Assembly (NCBI RefSeq): GCF_001311175.1
Contig: NZ_BBAI01000013.1
Location: 1 to 60,476 of the forward strand
Direction: 5' to 3'
Length of the DNA: 60,476 nucleotides
Source: Lacticaseibacillus pantheris DSM 15945 = JCM 12539 = NBRC 106106
Lineage (GTDB): Bacteria; Bacillota; Bacilli; Lactobacillales; Lactobacillaceae
Shown here: positions 28,586-37,327 of the stretch, piece after piece
Layout: each line of letters starts with the position of its first letter
Position numbering within the stretch: position 1 is the first letter of the stretch
The notes under the pieces: generated by a model
What the model was told of the DNA's origin: nothing
Database searches by the model: none
The model's input: only the letters and a program-made list of their open reading frames with translations
Position numbers and translations under genes: made by a program

Positions 28586-29615
28586 TAGCGATCACCTTTT
28601 TTTTCTTGTCGTCCTGAGCGTCCTCATCCAAACCGATGAGGTAATCGTCGTCATTCATGGCCTCAACCTGACCCAGCAGGTAGCCGTTACCAACTTGGGA
28701 GAAGAAGTCGTGGTTGGAAGTAGTGGTGTTGATCCCGTTCATAATGACGGGGTTAACGTCGCTGGCCGTCGTTTCAAAGATGGGTTCCTTACCCAAGTTC
28801 ATGAGGGCCTTGTTGGCGTTATACTGCACGAAGGTCATCACTTCATCAGTCCAGCCGACCTGGTCGTACACGAGCTTGGCGTAGTTGGTTTCATTATCAA
28901 AGAGGTTGTACAACAAGTCGTAAGCCCAGTCGTCCTGTGCTTGCTTCTGGGCGTCAGTCAACTGGTCGTACGTTACCTGGTACTTGTAACCAATATACGT
29001 GCCATGCACGGATTCGTCGCGGAGGATTAACTTAATGATTTCGGCGACGTTGTTCAACTTGTTGTTGCCCAAGTAGTACAGCGGCGTGTAGAAACCACTA
29101 TAGAAGAGGCAGGTTTCAAGGAATACGTTGGCCACCTTTTTGTGCAACGGGTCCGGATCATTGCGGTAGATGTCCACGATGGTCTTGGCCTTGGCCTGCA
29201 GGAAGTCCTCAGTGTCCGACCACTGGAAAATTTCGTCAATTTCGTCCGGCGTGTTGAGGGTGGAAAAGATGGTGGAGTAACTCTTAGCGTGGACGGATTC
29301 CATGAACTGGATGTTGTTCAGTACGGCGGTTTCGTGGGGTGTCACCACGTTCCGGCGCAATGCCTGCATACCGTCCTGGGACTGAACCGTGTCCAGCAGG
29401 GTCAAGCCACCAAAGACGTGACCAACAACCCACTGGTGGTCGGTATCAAGTTCACGCCAGTCATCCATATCGTTGGATACGGGGATACGGGTGTCCAGCC
29501 AGAATTGTTCGGTTAACTTTTCCCAAGTTGCCTTGTCGATGGCGTCATTGACGCGGTCCCAGTTAACGGCCTGGTAGTCGTCAGCGTCAGCGAACTTCTT
29601 TACTAAATCAGTCAA
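28569..29615 (-). CDS. nrdF: Class Ib ribonucleotide reductase beta subunit
   Basis: Small subunit carrying the dimetal-tyrosyl cofactor for deoxyribonucleotide synthesis. VNWDRVNDAIDKATWEKLTEQFW, quoted in part as DKATWEKLTEQFW, begins the fold. Metal-ligand and helix motifs include FMESVHAKSYSTIF and RDESVHGTYIG. TTG 29615 is chosen because AAGGAGG sits 9 bases upstream. About 348 residues, slightly longer than typical because of a charged C-terminal tail. It is transcribed away from nrdHE. Confidence 0.93.
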   Translation of the reverse strand: MTDLVKKFADADDYQAVNWDRVNDAIDKATWEKLTEQFWLDTRIPVSNDMDDWRELDTDHQWVVGHVFGGLTLLDTVQSQDGMQALRRNVVTPHETAVLNNIQFMESVHAKSYSTIFSTLNTPDEIDEIFQWSDTEDFLQAKAKTIVDIYRNDPDPLHKKVANVFLETCLFYSGFYTPLYYLGNNKLNNVAEIIKLILRDESVHGTYIGYKYQVTYDQLTDAQKQAQDDWAYDLLYNLFDNETNYAKLVYDQVGWTDEVMTFVQYNANKALMNLGKEPIFETTASDVNPVIMNGINTTTSNHDFFSQVGNGYLLGQVEAMNDDDYLIGLDEDAQDDKKKKVIANGSTN

Positions 29616-29687
29616 GTGAAGAACCTCCTTGCGGTGTTGCCGCGAATTGTCATGGTGTACGACGTTACTGTATGTACTGTGCACCGT

Positions 29688-29730
29688 ACTAAATGTGGTA
29701 TGACTTAGGTTAGCACACAGGATATTGTGT
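29688..29730 (-). promoter_or_regulatory. NrdR boxes and promoter for nrdFI
   Basis: Minus-strand ACACAATATCCTGT (29730-29717) matches the NrdR box ACACWATATNTWGT well, and ATACCACATTTAGT (29701-29688) matches more weakly, 29 bases apart. TTTACA and TAACCT separated by 17 bases overlap the first box. Confidence 0.65.
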
Positions 29731-29801
29731 GTAAATGTTAAAAACTTCGGGTGAATGACCCTATATATGGTAGTTGGTGGGTCGGATAAAATATTTTTTT
29801 T

Positions 29802-29833
29802 GCGGCCGGTAATGGCGTAGGACCGGCCTTTTC
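29802..29833. other. Hairpin between the divergent nrd promoters
   Basis: GGCCGGT pairs with ACCGGCC across 11 bases. It has an A/T-rich tract on the left and only four T residues on the right, so it may be a weak terminator or a structure separating the two promoters. Confidence 0.4.
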
Positions 29834-29846
29834 AAGGAATTACAGA

Positions 29847-29896
29847 ACACAAGATGTGGTATTGTGGTTGACCCTCCACACTAGATTGGGTATGAT
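29847..29896 (+). promoter_or_regulatory. NrdR boxes and promoter for nrdHE
   Basis: Boxes ACACAAGATGTGGT (29847-29860) and ACACTAGATTGGGT (29878-29891) are 31 bases apart, three helical turns, as NrdR requires. The promoter TTGACC (29868-29873), a 17-base spacer and TATGAT (29891-29896) is overlapped by the second box, fitting repression when dATP/ATP is high. Confidence 0.75.
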
Positions 29897-29931
29897 AATG
29901 ACATACTTACGAAATCAAAGGACTGATGAAT

Positions 29932-30163
29932 ATGCGCAATGTTACTTTATTTACCAAAAATGGTTGTCCTCGCTGCCGTATGACGAAGCGGTTCTTGGAC
30001 GAACACAACATCAATTATACCGAACACAACATCAATGAGGAGCCTGAATACGTTAATTACTTAAAAAAATCAGGGCTTCAAGATGACGCCGGTACTCGAA
30101 GCGGACGGCATGGAGGCCATCACTGGTTTTCGTCCAGACGTTTTAAAGCAGTTGGCTGTTTAA
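29932..30163 (+). CDS. nrdH: Glutaredoxin-like NrdH redoxin, one frameshift
   Basis: Small electron donor for the class Ib reductase. VTLFTKNGCPRCRMTKRFLD has the CPxC redox centre (CPRC), and the second part reads MTPVLEADGMEAITGFRPDVLKQL. One extra G at 30073-30075 breaks the frame (SGF becomes SGL). Joined length is about 76 residues, normal. ATG 29932 is favoured over 29926 for spacing from AAAGGA. nrdE follows after a terminator-like hairpin. Confidence 0.9.
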
Positions 30164-30182
30164 GACGGCCAGCTGTTTTTTT
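30148..30182 (+). terminator. Terminator-like hairpin between nrdH and nrdE
   Basis: CAGTTGGC, which includes the nrdH end, pairs with GGCCAGCTG and is followed by seven T residues. It would reduce nrdE relative to nrdH. Confidence 0.6.
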
Positions 30183-30216
30183 ATCCCCTTGGTGATTGCA
30201 TGAAAGTAGGTACAAT

Positions 30217-32388
30217 ATGTCACTTAAATCAATCTCTCCAGAGCACGTTTCGTACTACAAACTAAATAACGAAATCAACATTCCCGTTGACGGACAAATT
30301 CCGCTGAATAAGGACAAGGAAGCTTTGGCCGCATTCCTGGCTGAAAACGTCCAGCCCAACACGAAGCAATTTGATTCACTGGCCGCAAAGTTGGATTACC
30401 TGGTCGCTAACGATTACTACGAATCCGCCTTTTTGGACAAGTACAGCGCCGCGTTTAAGGATGATTTGTACCAGTACTTGCAGGACCAGCACTTTCAGTT
30501 TAAGTCCTTCATGGCGGCGTACAAATATTATGCACAGTACGCTTTGAAGACCAATGACGGTGAGCAGTATCTGGAAGACTTTAAGGACCGCGTCTTTGCT
30601 AACGCCTTGTACTTCGCTGACGGCAATGAATCCTTGGCGCACGATTTGGCTGAAGAGATGATCCACCAGCGCTACCAGCCAGCAACGCCATCCTTCCTGA
30701 ATGCAGGGCGCTCGCGTCGTGGTGAGTTGGTGTCCTGTTTCCTATTGCAGGTAACCGACGACATGAACTCAATTGGCCGGGCAATTAATTCCGCGCTTGA
30801 GTTGTCTCGTATCGGTGGTGGTGTTGGTCTGACGCTGTCTAACCTGCGTGAGGCTGGAGCACCAATCAAAGGTATTGAGGGAGCGGCTAGCGGCGTCTTG
30901 CCAGTCATGAAGTTGCTGGAAGACTCGTTCTCATACTCGAACCAGCTTGGTCAACGGCAGGGTGCCGGTGTGGTTTACCTGAACGTCTTTCACCCAGATA
31001 TCATTAACTTCTTGGGTGCCAAGAAGGAAAATGCGGACGAAAAGTACCGGGTTAAGACCCTGAGCCTGGGTGTCATTGTTCCGGACAAGTTTTACGACTT
31101 GGTGCGTGAAGACGCCGATATGTACTTATTCTCACCATACTCGGTGGAGCGTGAGTACGGTAAGCCATTCTCCTACATTGACATCACTAAGGAGTACGAC
31201 GCTCTGGTGGCCAACCCAAACATCAAGAAGTACAAGATTCGGGCCCGCAACCTGGAGAACGAAATTTCGCGGCTGCAGCAGGAATCAGGCTACCCGTACA
31301 TCGTCAACGTGGACACGGCGAACAATGACAACCCAATTGACGGGAAGATCATCATGAGTAACCTGTGTTCGGAGATTATGCAGGTGCAGGAGCCGTCAAA
31401 GATTAACAACCAGCAGGGTTATGACGTCATGGGGACGGACGTTTCGTGTAACTTGGGTTCCACGAACATTCCTAACCTGATGAAGGCGAAGCATTTTGGC
31501 CGTGCCGTTGAGGCCATGGTTCGTGCGCTAACCTTCGTTTCGGATGAAAGCAACATTGACGTTGTCCCATCGGTCCAGCACGGTAACCACCGGGCTCACT
31601 CAATTGGTTTGGGTGCGATGGGGTTGCACACCTTCTTTGCCCTCAACCACATGGAATACGGTTCGCCGGAGTCTGTAGAGTTTACGAGCGTTTACTTCCT
31701 ATGCTTGAACTACTACACGCTGGTAGCTTCCAATAAGATTGCCCGCGAACGCGGCGAGTCCTTCTACCACTTTGACCGGAGTCAGTACGCCGATGGTACT
31801 TACTTTGACCGTTACGTGAATGAGGACTGGCAGCCACACGATCCTAAAGTACAGGAATTGTTCAAGGACATTCACGTACCCACGACTGACGACTGGAAGC
31901 AACTGCGTGCGGACGTCATGAAGTACGGTTTGTACAACCAGAACCGTATGGCGGTAGCCCCAAACGGTTCGATTAGTTACATCAACGATACCAGTTCGTC
32001 TTTGCACCCAATCATTAACCGGATTGAAGACCGGCAGGAGAAGACCATAGGGAAGATCTTTTACCCGGCGGCGGGGCTGTCCAACGACACCATGCCGTAC
32101 TACAAGAGTGCCTACGATACGGACATGCGCAAAGTGATTGACGTTTACGCTGCGGCACAGCAGCACGTGGACCAGTCGTTGTCACTCACGCTGTTCATGC
32201 GCAGTACAATTCCCGAAGGTATCTATCCATGGAAGCAGGGGCGGACCAACAAAATGACGACCCGCGACCTAAACATTCTGCGTAACTACGCCCACTACAA
32301 GGGCATTAAGTCGATTTACTACATCCGGACGTTTACGGATGATGAAGAAGAAGTCGGCAGTAACGAATGTGAAAGCTGTGTCATCTAA
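30217..32388 (+). CDS. nrdE: Class Ib ribonucleotide reductase alpha subunit
   Basis: Catalytic large subunit, about 723 residues and intact. It has an N-terminal helical region instead of a full ATP cone. Active-site cysteines are expected in ELVSCFLLQ and SNLCSEIM. GGGVGLTLSNLR and the radical-chain region follow, and the C-terminal swinging pair is NECESCVI. ATG 30217 follows AAAGTAGG. It forms an operon with nrdH under NrdR boxes and ends at a strong terminator. Confidence 0.95.
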   Translation: MSLKSISPEHVSYYKLNNEINIPVDGQIPLNKDKEALAAFLAENVQPNTKQFDSLAAKLDYLVANDYYESAFLDKYSAAFKDDLYQYLQDQHFQFKSFMAAYKYYAQYALKTNDGEQYLEDFKDRVFANALYFADGNESLAHDLAEEMIHQRYQPATPSFLNAGRSRRGELVSCFLLQVTDDMNSIGRAINSALELSRIGGGVGLTLSNLREAGAPIKGIEGAASGVLPVMKLLEDSFSYSNQLGQRQGAGVVYLNVFHPDIINFLGAKKENADEKYRVKTLSLGVIVPDKFYDLVREDADMYLFSPYSVEREYGKPFSYIDITKEYDALVANPNIKKYKIRARNLENEISRLQQESGYPYIVNVDTANNDNPIDGKIIMSNLCSEIMQVQEPSKINNQQGYDVMGTDVSCNLGSTNIPNLMKAKHFGRAVEAMVRALTFVSDESNIDVVPSVQHGNHRAHSIGLGAMGLHTFFALNHMEYGSPESVEFTSVYFLCLNYYTLVASNKIARERGESFYHFDRSQYADGTYFDRYVNEDWQPHDPKVQELFKDIHVPTTDDWKQLRADVMKYGLYNQNRMAVAPNGSISYINDTSSSLHPIINRIEDRQEKTIGKIFYPAAGLSNDTMPYYKSAYDTDMRKVIDVYAAAQQHVDQSLSLTLFMRSTIPEGIYPWKQGRTNKMTTRDLNILRNYAHYKGIKSIYYIRTFTDDEEEVGSNECESCVI

Positions 32389-32402
32389 ACTTTGATAAGA
32401 AC

Positions 32403-32439
32403 GCGTCCAGTCGTCTTCATCCGCGACTGGACGCTTTTT
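32403..32439 (+). terminator. Terminator after nrdE
   Basis: GCGTCCAGTCG pairs perfectly with CGACTGGACGC across a 10-base loop and is followed by five T residues. Confidence 0.92.
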
Positions 32440-32463
32440 GGTTGGCTGGTTGTACTCAGATTG

Positions 32464-32729
32464 GCTGGTCGTACTGGCGTGGTGGTTCCGGTTGAGCGGC
32501 TGGTCCCCGCGACCGGAGCTGTGAGCCTCACGCTCACGCCCGTGCCGGGCTACCGCGAATTGCCGTAGCCCGAGCAAAACCCGCTCGGTCTAGCCAATTT
32601 GATTCTGTAAGTCATAACTGTCAGTAGGGGCTAAAGCCCCAACTGACAATAATTCCAACAGAACTACGGGCATACAGCCGTCGCGGGGACCAGCCGCTCA
32701 ACCTCCACCACCACGCCAGTACGACCAAC
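32464..32729. repeat. Large palindrome with 50-base arms
   Basis: The left arm 32464-32513 (GTACTGGCGTGGTGG ... CGGCTGGTCCCCGCGAC) matches the reverse complement of 32680-32729 with only a few differences. The 166-base interior holds further hairpins: GGGCTAC/GTAGCCC near 32548-32573, CCGAGC/GCTCGG near 32570-32588 and the TTTA-capped hairpin at 32619-32648. No open frame or transposase is seen. Confidence 0.85.
32619..32648 (-). repeat. TTTA-capped hairpin, member d
   Basis: On the minus strand: TGTCAGT, T/T mismatch, GGGGC, TTTA loop, GCCCC, ACTGACA. It has the same plan as members a, b and c with an unrelated stem. Confidence 0.8.
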
Positions 32730-33089
32730 AGTAGATGGTCACCGTTCCGGGCCCAGTCGTCTCCGCTCCCCACGGCACCCCCACCGGCCAGAATCACACT
32801 TGTGAGCGGATTCATGGATAATTTGGTCAACTGTCAGCCCATAAGAATAACCCGACCGACGTGGCTTCACACTACTATGTATTGTGAAATGCGGGTACTG
32901 AATTTGGTTGTTCTGTGGCAGGGAATAGGCTCAAACTGTTGTCCATTAGAGGTAATTAACTATATGGTCATTATGGATACGGACAATATGGATACACAGC
33001 ACATTTGATATATTTCGGTTTATCCGTTAGCGAGTGGGTGTCGGAAACGCGGTGGAAGGCTGCGGGTTACGTTCCTGGAAACGAGGTTG
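32730..33089. other. Gene-free spacer with a repeat edge
   Basis: Mostly unstructured sequence. 32848-32875 (CCGACCGACGTGGCTTCACACTACTA) resembles the outer edge of the dispersed repeat in reverse orientation. No gene is supported. Confidence 0.45.
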
Positions 33090-33580
33090 ATACAGTAGCG
33101 GAAGGCCGCGTCGGTCGGACCGGTGGGCGTAGGCGTGTGGGGTCGGAATGGTAACCACTGCCGGGGAACGCACGCAGTTTGCGCTTTAGCGCTTACTGCG
33201 TGCTTCTCGCAGGAATGGCGCAGCCAGTCCGAGAGCTTCATCGGCTTTAGCCGTTAGAACGCGACGAATTTCGAGACTGACCGGTGTTTTTCCGGGCAGG
33301 CTTGAAATCGCGGCGGAAACACGCCCGTACTTGGCGGGTTGAAGCCTTCGCCCCAGCAGTGGTTACCATGGAGTACCCCACGAAAGCCGCAGCTCACCGG
33401 TCCAACCTACGCTGCCACCAACTGCTACTGTAGCAATCTACGGCGTAGGGCACGTAAGCCGCAGTCCCAAAGGCCACCCGCGAGTTCGTAACCACACAAC
33501 CTTCGCCCTAGCAGTGGTGACCATGGAGCACCCACGAAAGCCGCAGCTCACCGGTCCGGCCTACGCTGCCGCCACTAACT
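33090..33580 (+). repeat. Dispersed structured repeat, copy 3
   Basis: Same block order as 930-1230, extended at the 3' side. An internal duplication of about 78 bases (33346-33423 and 33501-33577) repeats CCTTCGCCC-AGCAGTGGT-ACCATGGAG and ACGAAAGCCGCAGCTCACCGG. Hairpins at 33170-33203, about 33266-33307 (CCGGTGTTTTTCCGG core) and about 33322-33345 (CCCGTACTTGGCGGG) correspond to those in copy 2 with different stem sequences. Confidence 0.75.
33170..33203 (+). repeat. TTTA-capped hairpin, member b
   Basis: GCACGCAGT, TT/TT mismatch, GCGC, TTTA loop, GCGC, ACTGCGTGC. It lies at the position in copy 3 where copy 2 carries member a. Confidence 0.8.
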
Positions 33581-33694
33581 TTGCAAATCAACCCAATGGA
33601 AGCAAGTTGCTGAACCGAACAGCGGAAATCATCCCCCAACAGTCCGGCGCCCATGCTATAATGTGCACAGTTACGCAATGATGGAGGCATGATG

Positions 33695-34541
33695 ATGAGT
33701 GAACTAATCACCCAGTTTTTTTACGTGGACAACCCTAGCAAACATAGTGGACATCCTGGTCGTGTGGTACTTCCTGTACCGCTTGATCATGTTGATCCGT
33801 GGTACCAAAGCCGTGCAGCTCTTCCGCGGCATTTTAATCATCGTGATTATCCGACTGATTGCCTGGGGTGCACAACTGCGGGCCGTCTCCTTCATTCTGG
33901 ACCAAATTATTAGTTGGTCCGTAGTGGCAATCGTCATTATTTTTCAACCAGAAATCCGACGCGGGTTGGAACATCTGGGACGAGGTGGCCTATTCACACA
34001 CGGAGCTGAAAGCCAGCATGATACCGGCCAAAGGTTGGTCGATCAGTTAGACCAGGCCATCCAGTACATGAGTAAGCGCCGCATCGGGGCGTTGATCACC
34101 ATCCAAATGAACACTGGCCTAGAGGAATACATCGAAACCGGTATTCCCATCGATGCGGAGGTGAGTGGTGCGCTTCTGATCAACACGTTCATTCCCAACA
34201 CACCTTTGCACGACGGGGCCGTGATTATTCGCGACAATCGACTCGCGGTGGCCGCCGCGTACCTGCCGCTATCCGAGAGTAACGCTATTCCTAAGAGCCT
34301 CGGGACGCGTCATCGTGCTGCCGTTGGTATTAGTGAGGTCACCGACGCCGTGACCGTGGTGGTGTCCGAAGAAACTGGCGGCGTCACCATTACCAACAAC
34401 TCACACCTCATGATTGATATGTCGCGAGATGATTACATGGCCTTTTTGACGGCGCAACTGGTACCAGCCGAAGACGAGGAGAAGCACAACCCCATCCGCG
34501 ACTTCATTCTGGGCATTAACCGGAAGGGGGCGGGCAAATGA
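33695..34541 (+). CDS. cdaA: Diadenylate cyclase CdaA, one frameshift near the start
   Basis: Membrane-bound c-di-AMP synthase. Three N-terminal helices (NIVDILVVWYFLYRLIML, then GILIIVIIRLIAWG and ISWSVVAIVIIF) precede the DAC domain with the catalytic LHDGAVII and LGTRHRAAVG motifs. The T7 run at 33716-33722 has one base too many; with six T the start reads QFFTWTTLANIVDIL in frame. Length is about 281 residues. ATG 33695 is 7 bases after GGAGG. It overlaps cdaR by 4 bases, and cdaA-cdaR-glmM is a conserved Firmicutes operon. Confidence 0.93.
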
Positions 34542-35658
34542 GCAAGTTTTGGGAAAGCAAGTGGGTTTATCGCCTACTGTCATTCGTGTTGGCCCTAGGC
34601 ATCTTCTTCTACGTCAACACCAAGCAGGTTAACAATACCCGCCAGACTGGTACGGCCAATAGTTCGCTACTGGCGACCAGGTCAGCGACCGTCAAAGTGC
34701 CGTTGCAGCTCAATGCGGATACGACCAAGTACTTCATTACGGGTTACCCGCAGAACGTGAAGGTGCGCGTATCGGGTAGTTCCGCGCTCGTGACTGCGGT
34801 CAAGAATACGCAGAACTTTAGGGTAGTAGCGAACCTGAGTAACCTCGGCGTGGGCAAGCATAAGGTTAAATTGACGGAGGAGGGGCTTAACCAAAGCCTT
34901 AACTATAAGATCACACCGTCTACCATTAACGTGAATATTCAAAAGCGGGTTAACAAGACGATGCCGATTGAGGTCAAATACAACGCCGACGCTCTGGCTG
35001 AGGGCTATGAAGTAGGCACGCCAAAGTTGTCCACTAACTCGGCCCAGGTGTCCGGTTCCCGTTCAGAAATTAAGCGGATTAACAAGGTGGTTGCCACCGT
35101 TGCTTTGAGCCATAACACCAAAAAGGACGTTACCCAGAATGTTTCCGTCCAGGCCGTGGATAGCAACGGTAATACGTTGAACGTGGTGGTCTTGCCGGAG
35201 TCCGTCAAGGTAACTTTGCCAGTGTCGTTGCCAAGCAAAAAAAAGTTGACGTGGAGTTCAAGCAAAGTGGCACGGTTGCCAAGGATCGTGTGGTTGCCTT
35301 CAAGAGCAACACCGACAGTGTCAGGATTTACGGGAGTCGGTCGGTACTCGCGAAAATCGACAAACTTACTTTGCCAGTAGATGTAAGTGGCGTAACTTCA
35401 AGTACAACCAAGACGGTGAACGTCACGGACGCGTACCCCGACCTAGTGGCGGCGGACCCTAACTCGATTAAGGTCAGCCTCAAAGTCACTACGGAGTCGA
35501 GCAGCGAGGCCGGGGATGCCAGTTCGTCGTCTAGCGAGAGCTCAAGTGATTCGGCGAGTAGTCAATCAGTAAGCTCCAGCTCATCCAGCAGTAGTGCCAA
35601 GTCCAGTAGTAGTGACTCTAGCAGTTCAGATAGTTCATCCAGTAGTAGCGCTAAGTAG
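34538..35658 (+). CDS. cdaR: CdaA regulatory protein with YbbR repeats, one frameshift
   Basis: Extracellular regulator anchored by one helix (LLSFVLALGIFFYVNT). Three to four YbbR-like repeats follow, each about 80 residues (for example VKVRVSGSSALVTAVK and AQVSGSRSEIKRINKV). An A8 run at 35237-35244 breaks the frame. The second part reads KVDVEFKQSGTVAKDRVVAF and ends in a roughly 55-residue serine-rich tail that may span the cell wall. Joined length is about 373 residues. Confidence 0.88.
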
Positions 35659-35719
35659 TCTAAAAGTAATAAAATGGTAAACGTAGTTCAGCGGTTAAAC
35701 GCAGAAACGAGGAGAAAGT

Positions 35720-37070
35720 ATGACTAAGTATTTTGGTACTGACGGTGTACGCGGGGTGGCCAACGAGACGCTTACCCCTGAATTGGCCTTTAAGTTAGGA
35801 CGTGCTGGGGGGTACGTCCTGACTAAGCATCAGGAGGACGGTCAGACACCGTTAGTGCTGGTCGCTCGGGATACCCGTATTTCCGGTCAAATGTTGGCCG
35901 ACGCCCTGATTGCGGGCCTATTGTCCGTTGGTATTGAGGTGCTGTCGCTGGGCGTGATTACCACGCCTGCGGTCGCTTACCTGATTAAGGTTCAGGGTGC
36001 CGCGGCCGGAATTCAAATTTCCGCGTCGCACAATCCTGCTCAGGACAACGGTATCAAGTTCTTTGGGCCAGACGGCTACAAACTGTCTGATGCCACGGAG
36101 GACGAAATTGAGGCGTATCTAGACGCCGAGGTTGATACACTACCGCGGCCAAGTGCAAAGGGATTGGGCACGTCCGCGGCTTACCCAGAAGGTATCCAAA
36201 AATACACCCAGTTCCTGGAACAAACTGTTAACGAAGACCTGGCGGGGATCAAAGTGGTGCTGGACGGTGCCAATGGGGCAACCAGCGGCATTGTGAGTCG
36301 TTTGTTTGGCGACCTCGACGTCGACTTTGAAACAATGGCCACTAACCCGAACGGTATTAACATCAATGACGGTGTCGGTTCAACGCACCCCGAAGCCTTG
36401 GCTAAAGCCGTGGTTGAGAAGGGCGCGCAAATTGGCCTGGCTTTCGATGGGGATGGGGACCGGTGCATCGCCGTTGACGAGCAGGGCAACATTATTGACG
36501 GCGACAAGATCATGTTTGTGTTGGGTAGCTACATGAAGAGCAGGGTCGCTTGAAGCAGGACACGATTGTGACGACCGTCATGAGCAACCTGGGGTTGTAC
36601 AAGGCCATTGAGGCCAACGGCATGCACTCGGTCCAAACGGCCGTGGGTGACCGCCACGTGGTGGAAGAGATGCGTGCACACGGTACAACATTGGTGGGGA
36701 GCAAAGCGGGCACGTCATCCTCTTTGATTACCACAACACCGGGGATGGCATGCTGACGGGGATCCAGTTGCTTTCCGTGATGGCAGCGACGGGTAAGACG
36801 CTCTCTGAATTGGCAGCACCAGTGCAGACGTACCCGCAAAAGTTGGTCAACGTACCAGTTAAGGATAAGAACGCGTGGGAACAATACCCCGCTATTACTG
36901 ATGCCATCAAGGACGTTGAGGACCGCATGGCCGGCGACGGCCGGGTACTAGTCCGTCCTAGTGGTACTGAAAGTTTGCTTCGGGTTATGGCGGAGGCCAA
37001 GACCCCCGAACTCGTTAGCGCATACGTTGACGACATCGTGCGGGTGGTCCAGACCGAAATGGGCCTATAA
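35720..37070 (+). CDS. glmM: Phosphoglucosamine mutase, two frameshifts
   Basis: Interconverts glucosamine-6-P and glucosamine-1-P for cell-wall precursors. [12 protein letters not shown] begins the enzyme; the phosphoserine is in [17 protein letters not shown]; the metal loop is FDGDGDRC; the sugar loop is GGEQSGHVI and the phosphate site RPSGTE. Single missing bases near 36540 (KEQGRLK) and 36683 (HGYNIGGE) break it into three pieces. Joined length is about 450 residues. As this gene is normally essential, the breaks are probably sequencing errors. Confidence 0.93.
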
Positions 37071-37096
37071 TTCCTGTAGCAAAATTAATTTAATTA

Positions 37097-37133
37097 CCAA
37101 AGTGGTCTACCTCGGGTGGGCCACTTTTTTTTG
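37097..37133 (+). terminator. Terminator after glmM
   Basis: AAAGTGG pairs with CCACTTT with extra GGTC/GGCC contacts inside, and eight T residues follow. Confidence 0.88.
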
Positions 37134-37177
37134 ACGGTTCCCTCTATGTCGGGACCACTTAATCGTAATATTCACAA

Positions 37178-37307
37178 TCAAGGTATACCAATTGCTAAAA
37201 ATTCGGCGTATACCAATAATCGAGTAGTTGACCTTTAACGGGGCTCCTGCTACTATTTGACGTATCGACCAATCCGGAATCTTATTTGAATTGGGTCTAT
37301 ACCATTA
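37178..37307 (+). promoter_or_regulatory. glmS promoter with three NagR-like operators
   Basis: The promoter is TTGACC (37228-37233), 17 bases, TACTAT (37251-37256). GntR-family NagR/dre-like sites (TGGTATATACCA class) appear at about 37179-37192 (AAGGTATACCAATT), 37205-37217 (GGCGTATACCAAT) and 37290-37307 (ATTGGGTCTATACCATTA). They flank the promoter upstream and downstream, suggesting control by amino-sugar phosphates. Confidence 0.6.
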
Positions 37308-37327
37308 ATGAACAGGAGCGTAACAAA

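Noticed and set aside
37134..37327. glmS ribozyme
   Set aside because: The leader shows promoter and operator-like sites. I could not find the ribozyme core, and the promoter lies too close to the start codon to leave room for it.
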